From positions 79,760 through 143,759 of the forward strand of contig JBDKRG010000034.1 of assembly GCA_039683515.1 (NCBI GenBank): 64,000 bases of DNA, read 5' to 3'. The DNA is from JAJFUE01 sp039683515 (GTDB taxonomy: Bacteria; Sumerlaeota; Sumerlaeia; MVZB01). This document shows, in pieces, positions 18,267-27,271 of this stretch. Under the pieces are notes generated by a model. It was not told where the DNA came from. It saw only the letters and a program-made list of their open reading frames with translations, and did not search any database. Each line of letters begins with the position of its first letter. Positions within the stretch are counted from its first letter, which is position 1. The position numbers were made by a program, and so were the translations under genes.

Positions 18267-19157
18267 ATGAAGCGTCGAGTGCTGCTGGGGTGTTTCGTGT
18301 TGTGCTGCCTTGCGGCGCGCGCCGGGGCGGACCGGGGGGAGATTCCGTTCGAGAGCGACGTCAAGATCTTCGAGCCCAACCAGCGCGCGATGATCGCGTG
18401 GAACGGCTCGGAGGAGATCCTGCTGCTGACGACCGACCTGCACGCCTCGCGCAAGAGCAAGGTGCTCGAGGTCATCCCGCTGCCGAACGAGCCGAAGGTC
18501 AAGCAGGGCGACACGCAGGCGTTCGTCAGGGCCACCGCCCTGATCAACATGAAGCTTGACGACAAAGCCGAGCTGACGCGGGCGGAGGAGTTGGGCGGAC
18601 CGCGGCCGGCCGAGCTGCCCGCCGGCGAGATCACGTTCCACGAAAAGATCGGGGCGCACGACGTCAACGTCGCCCGCGTCCTGGATCCGGCCGGTTTCGT
18701 CGGCTGGGTGAACGATTACCTCAAGCGCGCCGGCGCGCCTAACGCGGTCATCCCGGAGACGCTGAAGGCCTCGGTGGGCGAATACATCCGCGACGGCTTC
18801 ACATGGTTCGTCTTCGACGTGGTCGAGCTCGACACGAAGCCCAAAACCAACGAGGCCATCCAGTACCGGTTCAAGACCGACGCGCTGTTCTACCCGTTGA
18901 GGATCTCGCGGACGGGCGAGGGGCAGACGCTGATCAGCCTGATGATCCTGACGCCGCAATTGCTCAAGACGTTCCCGGGCCTCCCCAAGGGCCGGGTCCA
19001 GCCGGCCCACAAGCCGATCGCGATCACCTCGCGGGAGCTGCGCGACCTGAGCGCGGACATGGACGACCTGCTCGGCCACCGCGAGGACATGCGCCTGCGG
19101 ATCTGGGATATCTACGGCGCGCTGTCGTCGTTCGACAAGGACCTGATCGCGAAGTAG
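18267..19157 (+). CDS. Secreted DUF2330-like protein
   Basis: This 296-residue protein has a clear signal peptide (MKRRVLLGCFVLCCLAARAGA). The mature part opens with FESDVKIFEPNQRAMIAWNG and EEILLLTTDL, then VLEVIPLPNEP. This resembles the DUF2330 pattern of repeated 'AxIAWxGxxExL' and proline-rich 'IPLP' strands, but that family match is from memory and tentative. AAAGGAG lies 6 nt before ATG. The function is unknown. It diverges from hen1 and converges on the S46 peptidase gene with a gap of about 20 nt. A longer frame reading back through hen1 and pnkp is a shadow. Confidence 0.75.
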   Translation: MKRRVLLGCFVLCCLAARAGADRGEIPFESDVKIFEPNQRAMIAWNGSEEILLLTTDLHASRKSKVLEVIPLPNEPKVKQGDTQAFVRATALINMKLDDKAELTRAEELGGPRPAELPAGEITFHEKIGAHDVNVARVLDPAGFVGWVNDYLKRAGAPNAVIPETLKASVGEYIRDGFTWFVFDVVELDTKPKTNEAIQYRFKTDALFYPLRISRTGEGQTLISLMILTPQLLKTFPGLPKGRVQPAHKPIAITSRELRDLSADMDDLLGHREDMRLRIWDIYGALSSFDKDLIAK

Positions 19158-19179
19158 GACTGACTCGGGCAGAAGCCGC

Positions 19180-21414
19180 CTACCGGCAAAACTCGGGCGC
19201 GACGCCCATCTCGCGCAGGAGGTGGCCGGCGCCGTAGACCGCGTCGAGAAGCCACTCGAGGTTGCGCACGTCGGCGTGGATCGCCCGCGTGACGTCGGGC
19301 CGGAAGACGAGGTTGCTCCCGACCCCCTCGATGTTGCCGTCGAAGACGATGCCGGTGAACTCGCCCCTGGCGTTGAGCGTCGGCGAGCCCGAGTTGCCGT
19401 TGGTGATGTCCAGATCGGTCATGAAATCGACCGGGACGCCGCCGAGTCTGGGGTCGGCGTAGCGGCCGAAACGGCGGTCGTTCACCGCGGAGATGATGCT
19501 GCGCGGCGCGTCGTAGGGGGGCTTGCCTTCGTGGAGCGCCCATTTCTCGGCCATGTCCCAGGCGTTGGTGAACGGGAAGTATTCCGGCTCGCCGGGGGCG
19601 GGGCGGAAGCCGCGCACGGTGCCGAACGTCACGCGGATCGTCCCGTTGGCGTCGGGCGCGATCAGGCCGTGGTTCATTTCGTTCATCGCCTCGAAGTACA
19701 GCGGGCGCAAAAAGATCATCGCGCCGGCCTGGCGTTTGCCGCGCTCCTGATTGGCCTCGATGACGGGCAGGATCCCGAGCGCGAGCCGGATCATCGGGTC
19801 GGCGGATTTTTGAAGCGTGGCCATGTCGGCCGTGCGCAGCAGTTCCAGGCGCGCGTCGAGGTCGGCCATTCGGGTCTTGTCATAGAGCGCCGCGACCTTG
19901 GCGTGGATCGCCTCGGCGGCGCATGGGCCGTCGCCCATGATCTCGGTGAACATTGCAGGGCGCCCGCCGGCGGGGAGCTTCGCGGCTTCGCCGAGGAACA
20001 ATTCGAGGACGCCCTGGTCGATCTCGCGGGCGTAATCCCGCTGGACGCGGCGCATGTTCTGCTCGATGCGCGGCCACTCGCGCTCCTGGAAGCCCGGCTC
20101 GCGGTCGAGGTCGGGCTTGGCGCGCTCCTCGGCCATGCGCGCGATCGTGACGGATGAATTGAGCAGCATCGAGGCGCCAAGGATGGTGCCGGACAGAAGG
20201 TCCTTTTCCCGGTCGGCGTCGCCTTCGCGCACGACGGCGTTGATGTCGTCGATCACGCCGCCGAACTCCTCGGCGCGGCGGGGCGAGGCCGCGATCCAGC
20301 TTTTGAGGTCCGCTTCCTCCTCGGCCTTGCGGCGGGGCAGATCGATCTTTTCCGCGGCCGCGAGGATCCCCTCGCGTTTCTTCAGGTTGTTCTCGAGGCC
20401 GAACAGCGCGCCCGAGGCCTTGATCGTCAGGGCTTCGTCACCGGCGGCGATCCCGCGGAGGCATTCCCTGTGTTTCCTTGCGAGCTCGACCTGGCGGGGG
20501 AGTTCCCAGCCGAGCATGCGGTTCATTTCATAGGCGGTGATGAGGCGCGACGTGCGGCCCGGGTAGCCGATCACCATCGCGAGGTCGCCCTCTTCGATCC
20601 CTTCGCCCGCCAGACGGAACCACGATTTCGGGCGGTACGGGACGTTCCACCGCGAGTAGTCGGCGGGCTTGCCGTCGCGGCCGACGTAGGCGCGGATCAG
20701 CGCGAAGTCGCCGCACTCGCGCGGCCACATCCAGTTGTCCTCGTCGCCGCCGAAATAGCCGATCGCCTCGTGCGGCGCCCACACGAGGCGCACGTCGCGC
20801 AGCTCGAGCCGGCCGATCAGGCAGTACCTGGCGCCGCCGTAAAACGCGGCGACTTCGCAACGGGTGCCGGAGGCGGCCGCCTCGGCGTTCTTCACGATTT
20901 GCTTGAGGCGCTTTTCGAGGACGTTCTGGCGCTCCAGGTCGTCGGCAATGTCTTCGAGGCCGCCGAGGACGCGGTCGGTCACGTCGGTGACGGCGACCGT
21001 GACGTACATGCGCGCCGTCGGGCCGCACGGCAGCTCCCGCCGGCGCGAGCGTGCGAGGTAACCGTCGACGACGAGGTTGCGCCCCTCGCGCGAGTTGTAC
21101 TGAAGGTACCCGCGCACGCAGTGGTGGTTCGTGACGCACAGGCCGTCGGGCGAAACGAACGAGGCCGACGCGCCGCCGAGGCTCACGATGGCGTTGAGCG
21201 GGAAGGCCAGCATGTCGCCAAAGTTCTTCGGGTCGAACCGCAGGCCCATTTTCTTGAGCGTGTCGGCGTGGACGTCGGCGATCTGCTGGGGCATCCACAT
21301 CCCGCCGGCCTGGTAGTCGCGCGGGTCGACGGCGCGCGCCGGCGCGGCCAGGAAGAGGATCATGCCGAGAATCGAGACGCCGAGACCGAAGCGCCGGGCC
21401 GATGAGTTCATCAT
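19180..21414 (-). CDS. S46 family serine peptidase (DPP7/DPP11-type dipeptidyl-peptidase)
   Basis: This 744-residue secreted peptidase cleaves dipeptides from N-termini of oligopeptides. The signal peptide ends APARA. The early GGMWMPQQIADVHADTLKKMG, the catalytic His in VTNHHCVRGYL and the Ser in ITNGNSGSPTLN are diagnostic of S46; the catalytic Asp lies in the middle part. The length is normal for DPP7/DPP11. The specificity-determining residue just after VFDGNIEG was not resolved by eye. The start is ambiguous: two adjacent ATGs at 21414/21411 or one 15 nt upstream, all with poor ribosome sites. Confidence 0.9.
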   Translation of the reverse strand: MMNSSARRFGLGVSILGMILFLAAPARAVDPRDYQAGGMWMPQQIADVHADTLKKMGLRFDPKNFGDMLAFPLNAIVSLGGASASFVSPDGLCVTNHHCVRGYLQYNSREGRNLVVDGYLARSRRRELPCGPTARMYVTVAVTDVTDRVLGGLEDIADDLERQNVLEKRLKQIVKNAEAAASGTRCEVAAFYGGARYCLIGRLELRDVRLVWAPHEAIGYFGGDEDNWMWPRECGDFALIRAYVGRDGKPADYSRWNVPYRPKSWFRLAGEGIEEGDLAMVIGYPGRTSRLITAYEMNRMLGWELPRQVELARKHRECLRGIAAGDEALTIKASGALFGLENNLKKREGILAAAEKIDLPRRKAEEEADLKSWIAASPRRAEEFGGVIDDINAVVREGDADREKDLLSGTILGASMLLNSSVTIARMAEERAKPDLDREPGFQEREWPRIEQNMRRVQRDYAREIDQGVLELFLGEAAKLPAGGRPAMFTEIMGDGPCAAEAIHAKVAALYDKTRMADLDARLELLRTADMATLQKSADPMIRLALGILPVIEANQERGKRQAGAMIFLRPLYFEAMNEMNHGLIAPDANGTIRVTFGTVRGFRPAPGEPEYFPFTNAWDMAEKWALHEGKPPYDAPRSIISAVNDRRFGRYADPRLGGVPVDFMTDLDITNGNSGSPTLNARGEFTGIVFDGNIEGVGSNLVFRPDVTRAIHADVRNLEWLLDAVYGAGHLLREMGVAPEFCR

Positions 21415-21503
21415 GGTTTTTCCATTCACCTATGCTGAAGAAATCAGCCGATCATGCAAAAACCGAACGGGTATGGCAACGAAAAGCTGTTTTGCCAAAG
21501 GCT

Positions 21504-21532
21504 TTGACTTGCCCGGCGCGTGACTCTAGCAT
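21504..21532 (+). promoter_or_regulatory. Sigma70-type promoter for the membrane protein at 21573
   Basis: TTGACT (21504-21509), a 17-nt spacer and TAGCAT (21527-21532) lie 41 nt before the ATG. Confidence 0.5.
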
Positions 21533-21572
21533 CGTTCGGGGCGGCGAACGCGTCGCCCGGAGCCGAGGTTTC

Positions 21573-22877
21573 ATGAAATACGAACTGACCCAGGGAACTT
21601 GCCCGAATCGCCGCCGGCAACTGGCATTCATCGCCGCCCTGCTCGCCATCGCCGCGATTTACTCGTTGATCGCCGTCTTCGCCGGCCGGCGGCTGCTCAT
21701 CTCGGGCCACTTCTGGCCGCCGGACATCCTGTGGGGGTCCGACGTCGTCCGCAACATCACGAACATGACCGAGGCCGGGATGAACGACCGCAGCAACGTC
21801 CACCCGCTGTTCGCGGTCATCGTCAGGCCGTTCTGTCTGCTCATTCAGAAACTGGGGATCACCAAGGGGATCTCGGCGATCCTGATGAACGCCGCGGCCG
21901 GCGCGGCCGGGCTCTTGATCCTGGCCGCGTACCTTCGCCTGCGCGCCGTCTCGCGGATCGATTCGTTGCTCGTCGTCCTGCTCATGGCGTCGTCGGCGAC
22001 GTGGCTCCTCCAGACGGCCGTCCCCGGCACGTACATTTTCTCGCTCTGCGTCATCGGCCTCACGCAGCTGCTGGTCGCCTGGGGGCTGCGCCGGCCGGAC
22101 GGCGAGCTGCCGCGCGGCCGCCGGTTCCTGCGCGAAGGAGCGTGGCTCCTCACGGGCCTGCTCAATTACGGCTTCACCGTCACCAACGGCTTCATGTCGT
22201 TCGTAAGTTACGGCTTTGCGCGCAAGGGAATTTTCGGCTGGGTGCGCGCGGCGGTTTACGGCGCGGTCGTGCTTGCGGTCGGATTGGCCCTGGGGACCTT
22301 CGCGGGCAGCTACATGCACTACGGCGGCGAGCGGATCTGGTTCTACGACAACCCGACCCGCGGGTTCACGCCGTACAGCCCCCTCCTGCATTCCGCCTCG
22401 GCCAACCTGTTCTGGAGCTACGTCCTGCCGCTGCCGACGTGGACGTTCACGAACGACCAGCGCCACTGGAAGGTGCTGACGTTCCTCTACTGGAACTACT
22501 CGGCGATCGGCTGGGCGCTCGTCGCGGTCATGGCCGCGATCGTGGGGTCGGCGGCGTGGGCGGCCGTGACGGACCCGGACCGGATCGGGCGGCGCCTCTC
22601 GGCGGCGCTGGCGGTCTGCCTCGTCTTCCACATCCTGATCCACACGATTTATTTCGCCACGTTCGAGGGGGTGTATGTGTTCACCGGCCACGGCCTGTTC
22701 CTGACGGCCGGCCTGCTGGCGCCGCTCATGGCGCGCGTCGGCCGCCTGCCCGGGGCGTGGCGCATGGCGGCGCGCGCGGCCCTTGCGGTGTTCATCGCCT
22801 GCCTCGCCTGCCGTCACGTCGTTTTTCTGCTGAGTCTCGGCCGGTTGGTCCCGCTGCCGCCCGGCTACGGCAAATGA
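21573..22877 (+). CDS. Multispanning membrane protein of unknown function
   Basis: This 434-residue protein is predicted to have about ten transmembrane helices (for example LAFIAALLAIAAIYSLIAVF near residue 20). An early loop with FWPPDILWGSDVV and a mid loop with YMHYGGERIWFYDNPTRGFTPYSP could be periplasmic. The plan resembles GT-C glycosyltransferases, but no catalytic motif is secure. The start ATG lies 41 nt after a sigma70-like promoter. Its 3' end overlaps the convergent methyltransferase gene by 13 nt. Confidence 0.75.
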   Translation: MKYELTQGTCPNRRRQLAFIAALLAIAAIYSLIAVFAGRRLLISGHFWPPDILWGSDVVRNITNMTEAGMNDRSNVHPLFAVIVRPFCLLIQKLGITKGISAILMNAAAGAAGLLILAAYLRLRAVSRIDSLLVVLLMASSATWLLQTAVPGTYIFSLCVIGLTQLLVAWGLRRPDGELPRGRRFLREGAWLLTGLLNYGFTVTNGFMSFVSYGFARKGIFGWVRAAVYGAVVLAVGLALGTFAGSYMHYGGERIWFYDNPTRGFTPYSPLLHSASANLFWSYVLPLPTWTFTNDQRHWKVLTFLYWNYSAIGWALVAVMAAIVGSAAWAAVTDPDRIGRRLSAALAVCLVFHILIHTIYFATFEGVYVFTGHGLFLTAGLLAPLMARVGRLPGAWRMAARAALAVFIACLACRHVVFLLSLGRLVPLPPGYGK

Positions 22878-23638
22878 GCCCGCCGCCTGCCCCAGGCGTA
22901 GTGGCCGCCGGGCAGGAATTTCTCAAGAAAATCGGGATCGGGCTCCCCGATCTTGCGGCCGGTGAAGAGGACCTGCGAGTAGGGGATCCAGTCGACCATC
23001 TCGTGGTGGAAGGCTTCGAAGCCGAGCGCGGCGAGGATCGACTTCATCTCCGCGATTTCCCAGTAGCGCACATAGCCGCGGCCGACGGCGAGCCGGTCGA
23101 GCGCGAGCGTGAACAGCCCCTTCAGCACCGGCGTCGTCAGCACGTCCTTGATGACGATCCAGCCGTCGGGGACGATCATTTGCGAGAGATGGAACAGCAG
23201 CCGCATCACCGCGGGCCGGGGGATGTGATGCAGCGTGTCGATCATGTAGGCGGCCTGGATCTCGCCGGAAAACGGGAGCTTCGTCACGTCGGCCGCCGTG
23301 TAGGCGACGTTGGCGAGCTCGAGCCGGGCGGCGCTGGCGCGGGCCAGCTCGACCCGGCGCGCGTCGATGTCGAAGGCCTCCAGGCTGACGCCGGGCTTGA
23401 TCTGGCCGAAGTAGTTGGCGAACAGCCCCACGCCGCAGCCGATGTCGAGGACGCGCCCCCGCTCGGGGATGTACTGCCCGATCTCCTGCATGAACCGCTG
23501 GCGGAAGATGACGAAGCGCAGGCTGCTGTAGAGCCTCGGCAGCGGCTCGTCGAACGAGCGCGCCACCCGCCGGATAGCCAGTTGGGAGTGTTTCGAATCA
23601 ACGTCCACAGGCGACACCACCGCGAAATCAAGCCCCAT
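22865..23638 (-). CDS. Class I SAM-dependent methyltransferase
   Basis: This 257-residue protein has the AdoMet-binding motif I VLDIGCGVGLFANYF, an acidic motif II (LEAFDIDARRVELAR), VAYTAADVTKLPF, and a post-motif LHHIPRP that fits a Methyltransf_11/25 type enzyme. The region around residues 35-55 (RLYSSLRFVIFRQRFMQEI) may help bind substrate. It converges with the membrane-protein gene. The substrate is unknown; small molecules or lipids are common for this type. The start ATG has no strong ribosome site, so the first residues are uncertain. Confidence 0.85.
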   Translation of the reverse strand: MGLDFAVVSPVDVDSKHSQLAIRRVARSFDEPLPRLYSSLRFVIFRQRFMQEIGQYIPERGRVLDIGCGVGLFANYFGQIKPGVSLEAFDIDARRVELARASAARLELANVAYTAADVTKLPFSGEIQAAYMIDTLHHIPRPAVMRLLFHLSQMIVPDGWIVIKDVLTTPVLKGLFTLALDRLAVGRGYVRYWEIAEMKSILAALGFEAFHHEMVDWIPYSQVLFTGRKIGEPDPDFLEKFLPGGHYAWGRRRAHLP

Positions 23639-23702
23639 CGGGCGACTTCAGGATCGGCCAACGGGTGGGGATTTTCAATGTAAATGGCGAACAAGATGCA
23701 TT

Positions 23703-23724
23703 GGAACCGCGTCAGCGGTTCGAC
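23703..23724 (+). repeat. REP-like palindrome, family A (copy 1)
   Basis: The palindrome is GGAACCGC-GTCA-GCGGTTCGAC. An identical 22-nt copy is at 52914-52935. Confidence 0.75.
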
Positions 23725-23732
23725 CTCCAAAG

Positions 23733-23773
23733 CCGTGGGTTGCCGATTCTGTTTTTGAATCGGCAACCCACGG
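23733..23773. repeat. Perfect 17-bp inverted repeat
   Basis: The arms CCGTGGGTTGCCGATTC (23733-23749) and its complement (23757-23773) flank a 7-nt T-rich loop. There is no T-run after it, so it is a poor terminator. It sits between family-A palindromes. Confidence 0.8.
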
Positions 23774-23791
23774 TAGGCGGCAAAAACAAGC

Positions 23792-23854
23792 GGAACCGAT
23801 TGATCGGTTCGACAACGGGACTGCGACAGGTTTGTCGAACCGCTTCGCGGTTCC
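23792..23854. repeat. Pair of REP-like palindromes, family A (copies 2 and 3)
   Basis: GGAACCGAT-TG-ATCGGTTCGAC (23792-23813) is followed by an inverted copy GTCGAACCGC-TTC-GCGGTTCC (23834-23854). This is the head-to-head arrangement of bacterial interspersed mosaic elements. Confidence 0.7.
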
Positions 23855-24037
23855 ACATAGCCACCCTTTTCTCGCCGTTGCATGCATCATCTGCAATCAG
23901 CGTGAGACGCTACACGGGAGATAGCCGACCACGTCATTTTGATGGATTGCTTCCCTGTCCCCTTGGGTCCTTTTCTGACGGATCAGAAGCAAACGGTCAG
24001 ACTCACAGGTCGATCAGAAATTTCTTGTCTCCACTTA

Positions 24038-24073
24038 AAGAAAAGACGACGCCCGCATGCCGCGGGCGTCGTC
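24038..24073 (-). terminator. Terminator of the Gfo/Idh/MocA gene
   Basis: The 12-bp stem GACGACGCCCGC/GCGGGCGTCGTC with a 5-nt loop is followed on the minus strand by TTTTCTTT. It lies 38 nt after the stop at 24111. Confidence 0.85.
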
Positions 24074-24110
24074 AGACTCAGGACTTAGGACCCAGGACTC
24101 AGGACTCCCC

Positions 24111-25184
24111 TTACATCTCCAGGCCCTTGACCATGTCGGCCAGCACGATTTCCTTCCTCTGGCGCGAGGACTCGTAGAGCGAGAGGATGAGGAGGATGTC
24201 CTCGAAGCCGTCCTGCCCCGAGCAGATCAGCGGGGCTTCCCCGCGGATGCCGGCGATGAAGTTGGCGATCTGAAGCGTGTGGCCGGTGGCGTCGAAGCCG
24301 GTCACGGCCGAGCCCCCCGCGACGTTCTTGCCGGCCGCGGCCGCCGCGTCGATCGTCTCACTGGCCAGTTCCTCCTTCGACGGCGCCACGCACCAGCTCT
24401 GGATCCCCTTGTCGTCGAGCACGGCCGTCCCCTGCGTGCCGTTGACCTCGATCCGGTTGCCGGTGCCGGGGTTGGTGACGGTCGAGGCCAGCACGTGGCC
24501 CAGCGCGCCGCTTTTGAACGTCAAGAGCGCGACGGCGAGGTCCTCGACCTCGATGTTGTGCGCGACCGTGGCGCACCGGGCGTAGACGCTCTCGACCGGG
24601 CCGACGAGGAAGTGCATCTCGTCGATGCCGTGGCAGCCCTGGTTCATCGTCGCGCCGCCGCCGTCCATCGCCCACGTGCCGCGCCAGTTGGCGCTGTCGT
24701 AGTAGGCCTGGTTGCGCCAGTATTTGATCAGCACATCGACGTTGACGATCTTGCCGAACGCGCCGTCGGCAATCGCCTTCTTGAGGCGCTGGATCGGCTC
24801 GGTCGTGCGCAGCTGCGAGACGACGGCGAGCGTCACCCCCTTTTCGCGCGCCGTCTTGAGCAGCCGCGCGCCGTCCTCGAGCCTGATCGCCATCGGTTTT
24901 TCGACGATGACGTGCTTGCCGGCTTCCATCGCGGCCAGGGCGTGCTCGGCGTGCAGACCCGAGGGCGTGCAGACGCAGACGCAATCGACGTCCGGCTGCC
25001 GCACCATTTCCTTAAAATCCTCGAATCCGCGCCCGCCGTGCTTGGCGGCGAATTCGGCGGCCCGGCCCGGAACCGGATCGGCGACGGCGCGGATCTCCGC
25101 GTCGGGATTGGCCTTGATGGCCTCGGCGTGGTAGGCGCTGATGACCCCGGCGCCGATGATTCCAAACCCGAATTTCTCAGCCAT
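24111..25184 (-). CDS. Gfo/Idh/MocA family oxidoreductase
   Basis: This is a 357-residue NAD(P)-dependent sugar or polyol dehydrogenase of the glucose-fructose oxidoreductase superfamily. The N-terminal Rossmann fold starts FGFGIIGAGVISAYHAEAI. The catalytic region is VIVEKPMAI (EKP motif). The second domain shows GGGATMNQGCHGIDEMHFL with the usual His. ATG at 25184 has AAGGAG upstream, so the longer frame is rejected. It is monocistronic with its own terminator. The substrate is unpredictable; uronic acid or inositol-type sugars are typical and would suit the lyase and transporter genes elsewhere in the window. Confidence 0.9.
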   Translation of the reverse strand: MAEKFGFGIIGAGVISAYHAEAIKANPDAEIRAVADPVPGRAAEFAAKHGGRGFEDFKEMVRQPDVDCVCVCTPSGLHAEHALAAMEAGKHVIVEKPMAIRLEDGARLLKTAREKGVTLAVVSQLRTTEPIQRLKKAIADGAFGKIVNVDVLIKYWRNQAYYDSANWRGTWAMDGGGATMNQGCHGIDEMHFLVGPVESVYARCATVAHNIEVEDLAVALLTFKSGALGHVLASTVTNPGTGNRIEVNGTQGTAVLDDKGIQSWCVAPSKEELASETIDAAAAAGKNVAGGSAVTGFDATGHTLQIANFIAGIRGEAPLICSGQDGFEDILLILSLYESSRQRKEIVLADMVKGLEM

Positions 25185-25324
25185 GATGTATGTCTCCTTG
25201 CGTCTTTGATCGCCCGATGACGTGACCGGCCCGCCGGCTCGCCAACGCCGATGATGCAGGATTGGAAGAGGCAAAACAAGCCGGAAAAAATCGGCCGCGG
25301 CGGCACTGTGAAGAATGTCACGGA

Positions 25325-25540
25325 ATGGCGCATGCGGATGATAATGAATGCATGATCATCGATGCCGAGTTCCGGTGCGCGTATTGCGGCGAGGTGAATG
25401 CCACGACCGTCGACCTGTCGGCGGGGACCGGCCAGGAATACGTCGAGGATTGCCAGGTCTGCTGCCGCCCCAACGAGCTGCGCGTGGAGATCGATCCGGA
25501 AAACATGGAAGCGAGGATCGAGGTCGAGGAAGAAAGCTGA
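25325..25540 (+). CDS. CPXCG-type cysteine-rich small protein
   Basis: This protein of about 71 residues has the paired cysteine layout of the Cys_rich_CPXG family: FRCAYCGE, then about 20 residues later VEDCQVCCRPN, followed by an acidic beta-strand tail. The first motif is CAYCG rather than CPYCG. The SAGTGQEYVEDCQVCC core is strongly conserved in the family. The function is unknown, probably zinc binding. ATG at 25325 or 25352 gives a normal length; an upstream Met at 25262 adds an unlike segment. Confidence 0.8.
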   Translation: MAHADDNECMIIDAEFRCAYCGEVNATTVDLSAGTGQEYVEDCQVCCRPNELRVEIDPENMEARIEVEEES

Positions 25541-25708
25541 GGCATCCCTGATCAATTGGTCTGCGTTATTATTATTTCTCGTGCCACATCACGATTGATT
25601 AATTCAACAACCATGAGTAACAATTAAATCGAACGTCGTCGAATTCCGAAGACCTAACCCATTAAACGCCGAGGCAAAAGATTTGGGCTTCGCGGCATTC
25701 CGTCCCTG

Positions 25709-26668
25709 TCAAAGTCTGAAGATAATTTTTTGAAGCGCATATTTTCTTTTCAAGGCCAACATACGATTAACAAACCAACGCATTAATTCAGGCACAACAT
25801 CGTCCAATATCCAAATGGTAACAATTGTCGCCGATAACGCGAGAATATTGCAATGAGCAATGATCTTTAAAGTTGCTGGAGCACCGATCGAGAACCGAAA
25901 TAAAAGAAAAGCGACCATTACCAGTGAACAGAACAACAATATAACTGTTTTTGACGCTTTGTAGCCAAAAAGATCGATTCGTTCCGTTACAACAAGTTTC
26001 ATTGCCTCAGGGGGATATGAGAACCACATTAAGCCCACGTTCTCCTTCTCCTCTAATGTTCTTCCGAACAATCGCAAAATTTTTTTCGATGCATCAACAA
26101 AGAAATCGCATCCCTGAGTTTTCCACGATTTTGTTTTCATTTTAAGAGAGGCAAAGCGGCCTCTCCAAGTATCTACAGTTCCGACATGACATCTGAATAC
26201 GTAATCTAAGATATCAATACCGCTCAATTCATTCCCCGCAGCATTCACAAAAGCATTAACTTGATGATTGTAAAAATATTCATCATAAAAATAAAGATCC
26301 AATGGGTGAGGAGTTTTTTTGCTCTGTGTAATGGAAGATTCTGTAGGACATTTGGGGTCCTTAAAATCATAATCCGGATGCTCTGCAAGATATTCGTTGA
26401 AAGACATGATTTCTATGGTAAGCGGCACTAATGATGGAGAAGCGGGATCAATTTTATTTTTGTTATATAATATCTTTATAAGAGATAAGATGACCGGCAT
26501 GTCTTCACCGTTAAAGGGGGGTTTGTACCTGGATTCTTCTGGATATTTCCTCCGTATGCTGAAACCTATACTGTCTCGGAATTCTGTGGGTGTGGAATAT
26601 CCTTGACTCTTATCGATCCCAAAACAATTGACGAACTCTTTAGGAGAGTTGAATAATACGCTCATCAT
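25709..26668 (-). CDS. AT-rich orphan gene, C-terminal two-helix membrane protein
   Basis: I do not recognise this 319-residue protein. Its base composition (visibly AT-rich) and codon use (many AAA, ATT, TTT) differ sharply from all neighbours, suggesting recent transfer. The N-terminal 220 residues are soluble, with many Tyr/Phe/Lys and a DLYFYDEYFYNHQVNAF segment. Two transmembrane helices follow (TVILLFCSLVMVAFLLFRF and LKIIAHCNILALSATIVTIWIL), then a basic tail. The start is supported by AAAGGAAAT just before ATGATG. An effector of a defence or toxin system is one possibility from the shape, but no motif supports it. Confidence 0.7.
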   Translation of the reverse strand: MMSVLFNSPKEFVNCFGIDKSQGYSTPTEFRDSIGFSIRRKYPEESRYKPPFNGEDMPVILSLIKILYNKNKIDPASPSLVPLTIEIMSFNEYLAEHPDYDFKDPKCPTESSITQSKKTPHPLDLYFYDEYFYNHQVNAFVNAAGNELSGIDILDYVFRCHVGTVDTWRGRFASLKMKTKSWKTQGCDFFVDASKKILRLFGRTLEEKENVGLMWFSYPPEAMKLVVTERIDLFGYKASKTVILLFCSLVMVAFLLFRFSIGAPATLKIIAHCNILALSATIVTIWILDDVVPELMRWFVNRMLALKRKYALQKIIFRL

Positions 26669-26868
26669 ATTTCCTTTCTATTCTGATACAATCGGCCGCT
26701 AGATGAACGTCTCTTCTAAAACAGGCGAATTATACGAGTCATTAGACTAAAGGTCAACATGGCAAGCAAAGTTGTCGTTTCTTGAAACGTTTGCGTGCCC
26801 CTCACTCACACTCGGGCTACTGCATGATGCCGCGTTCGGCGAACGCGGCCTACGGAGGTGGCAACAAA

Positions 26869-26903
26869 CAAAACCCCTGGGCCTTAGCGACCCGGGGGTT
26901 TTG
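26869..26903 (-). terminator. Terminator-like hairpin downstream of the clpC fragment
   Basis: AACCCCTGGG pairs with CCCGGGGGTT around a 9-nt loop, with T-runs on both strands. It occupies the same place relative to the fragment as the true clpC terminator and shares flanking words (AGGTGGCAACAA versus GGGTGAGCAACAA). Confidence 0.7.
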
Positions 26904-26922
26904 TTTCAGTTCGAAATGGGGT

Positions 26923-27119
26923 TTATTTCTTGTCGTCGGCGCCGGCCTTGGCCGGCGACTGGTTGGTCTTGATGTCGAACGCCACCGTCTTGTCTTCCTT
27001 CAGGCGGCAGCGGATGTCGGAGCCGTCCGGGATCTCGTTGTTGATGATCAGCGAGCTGAGCGGGTCCTCGATGTACTTCTGCAGCGCGCGCCGCATCGGG
27101 CGGGCGCCGTATTCGCTGT
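26923..27119 (-). pseudogene. clpC: Truncated duplicate of the clpC 3' end
   Basis: These 197 nt match the end of intact clpC (30479-30675) with a single mismatch, in the same orientation. They encode only the last 65 or so residues of ClpC, with no upstream coding sequence, so this is a remnant. Together the two copies form direct repeats around the lyase gene. Confidence 0.93.
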
Positions 27120-27271
27120 AGGGTTTCGGGAATAGTCTCCGGGATAGTCTTCAAAATGGGCTTGCACATCTCGGATTCAAATCGTGTTATTGAGGGCGAA
27201 CGGCAAGACTGGCCGCGTCGGCGTCGAGGGGGTTTCCGATAACTCGCCGGCTTTAAAAAGGGCAAATCACA

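Larger units (their letters stand above)
23639..24110. other. Repeat-rich intergenic region
   Basis: These 472 nt carry no gene. They hold three family-A REP-like palindromes, a perfect 17-bp-arm hairpin, a terminator for the oxidoreductase gene, and a tandem run of seven-base AGGACTC-like units at about 24077-24108. Confidence 0.7.
26669..27271. other. Intergenic region with clpC 3'-end copy
   Basis: About 600 nt lie between the orphan gene and the lyase. They hold a small hairpin (CCGCGTTC/GAACGCGG, 26830-26848), a terminator-like hairpin, the 197-bp clpC fragment, and about 150 nt of unassigned leader before the lyase. No other gene is seen. Confidence 0.65.
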
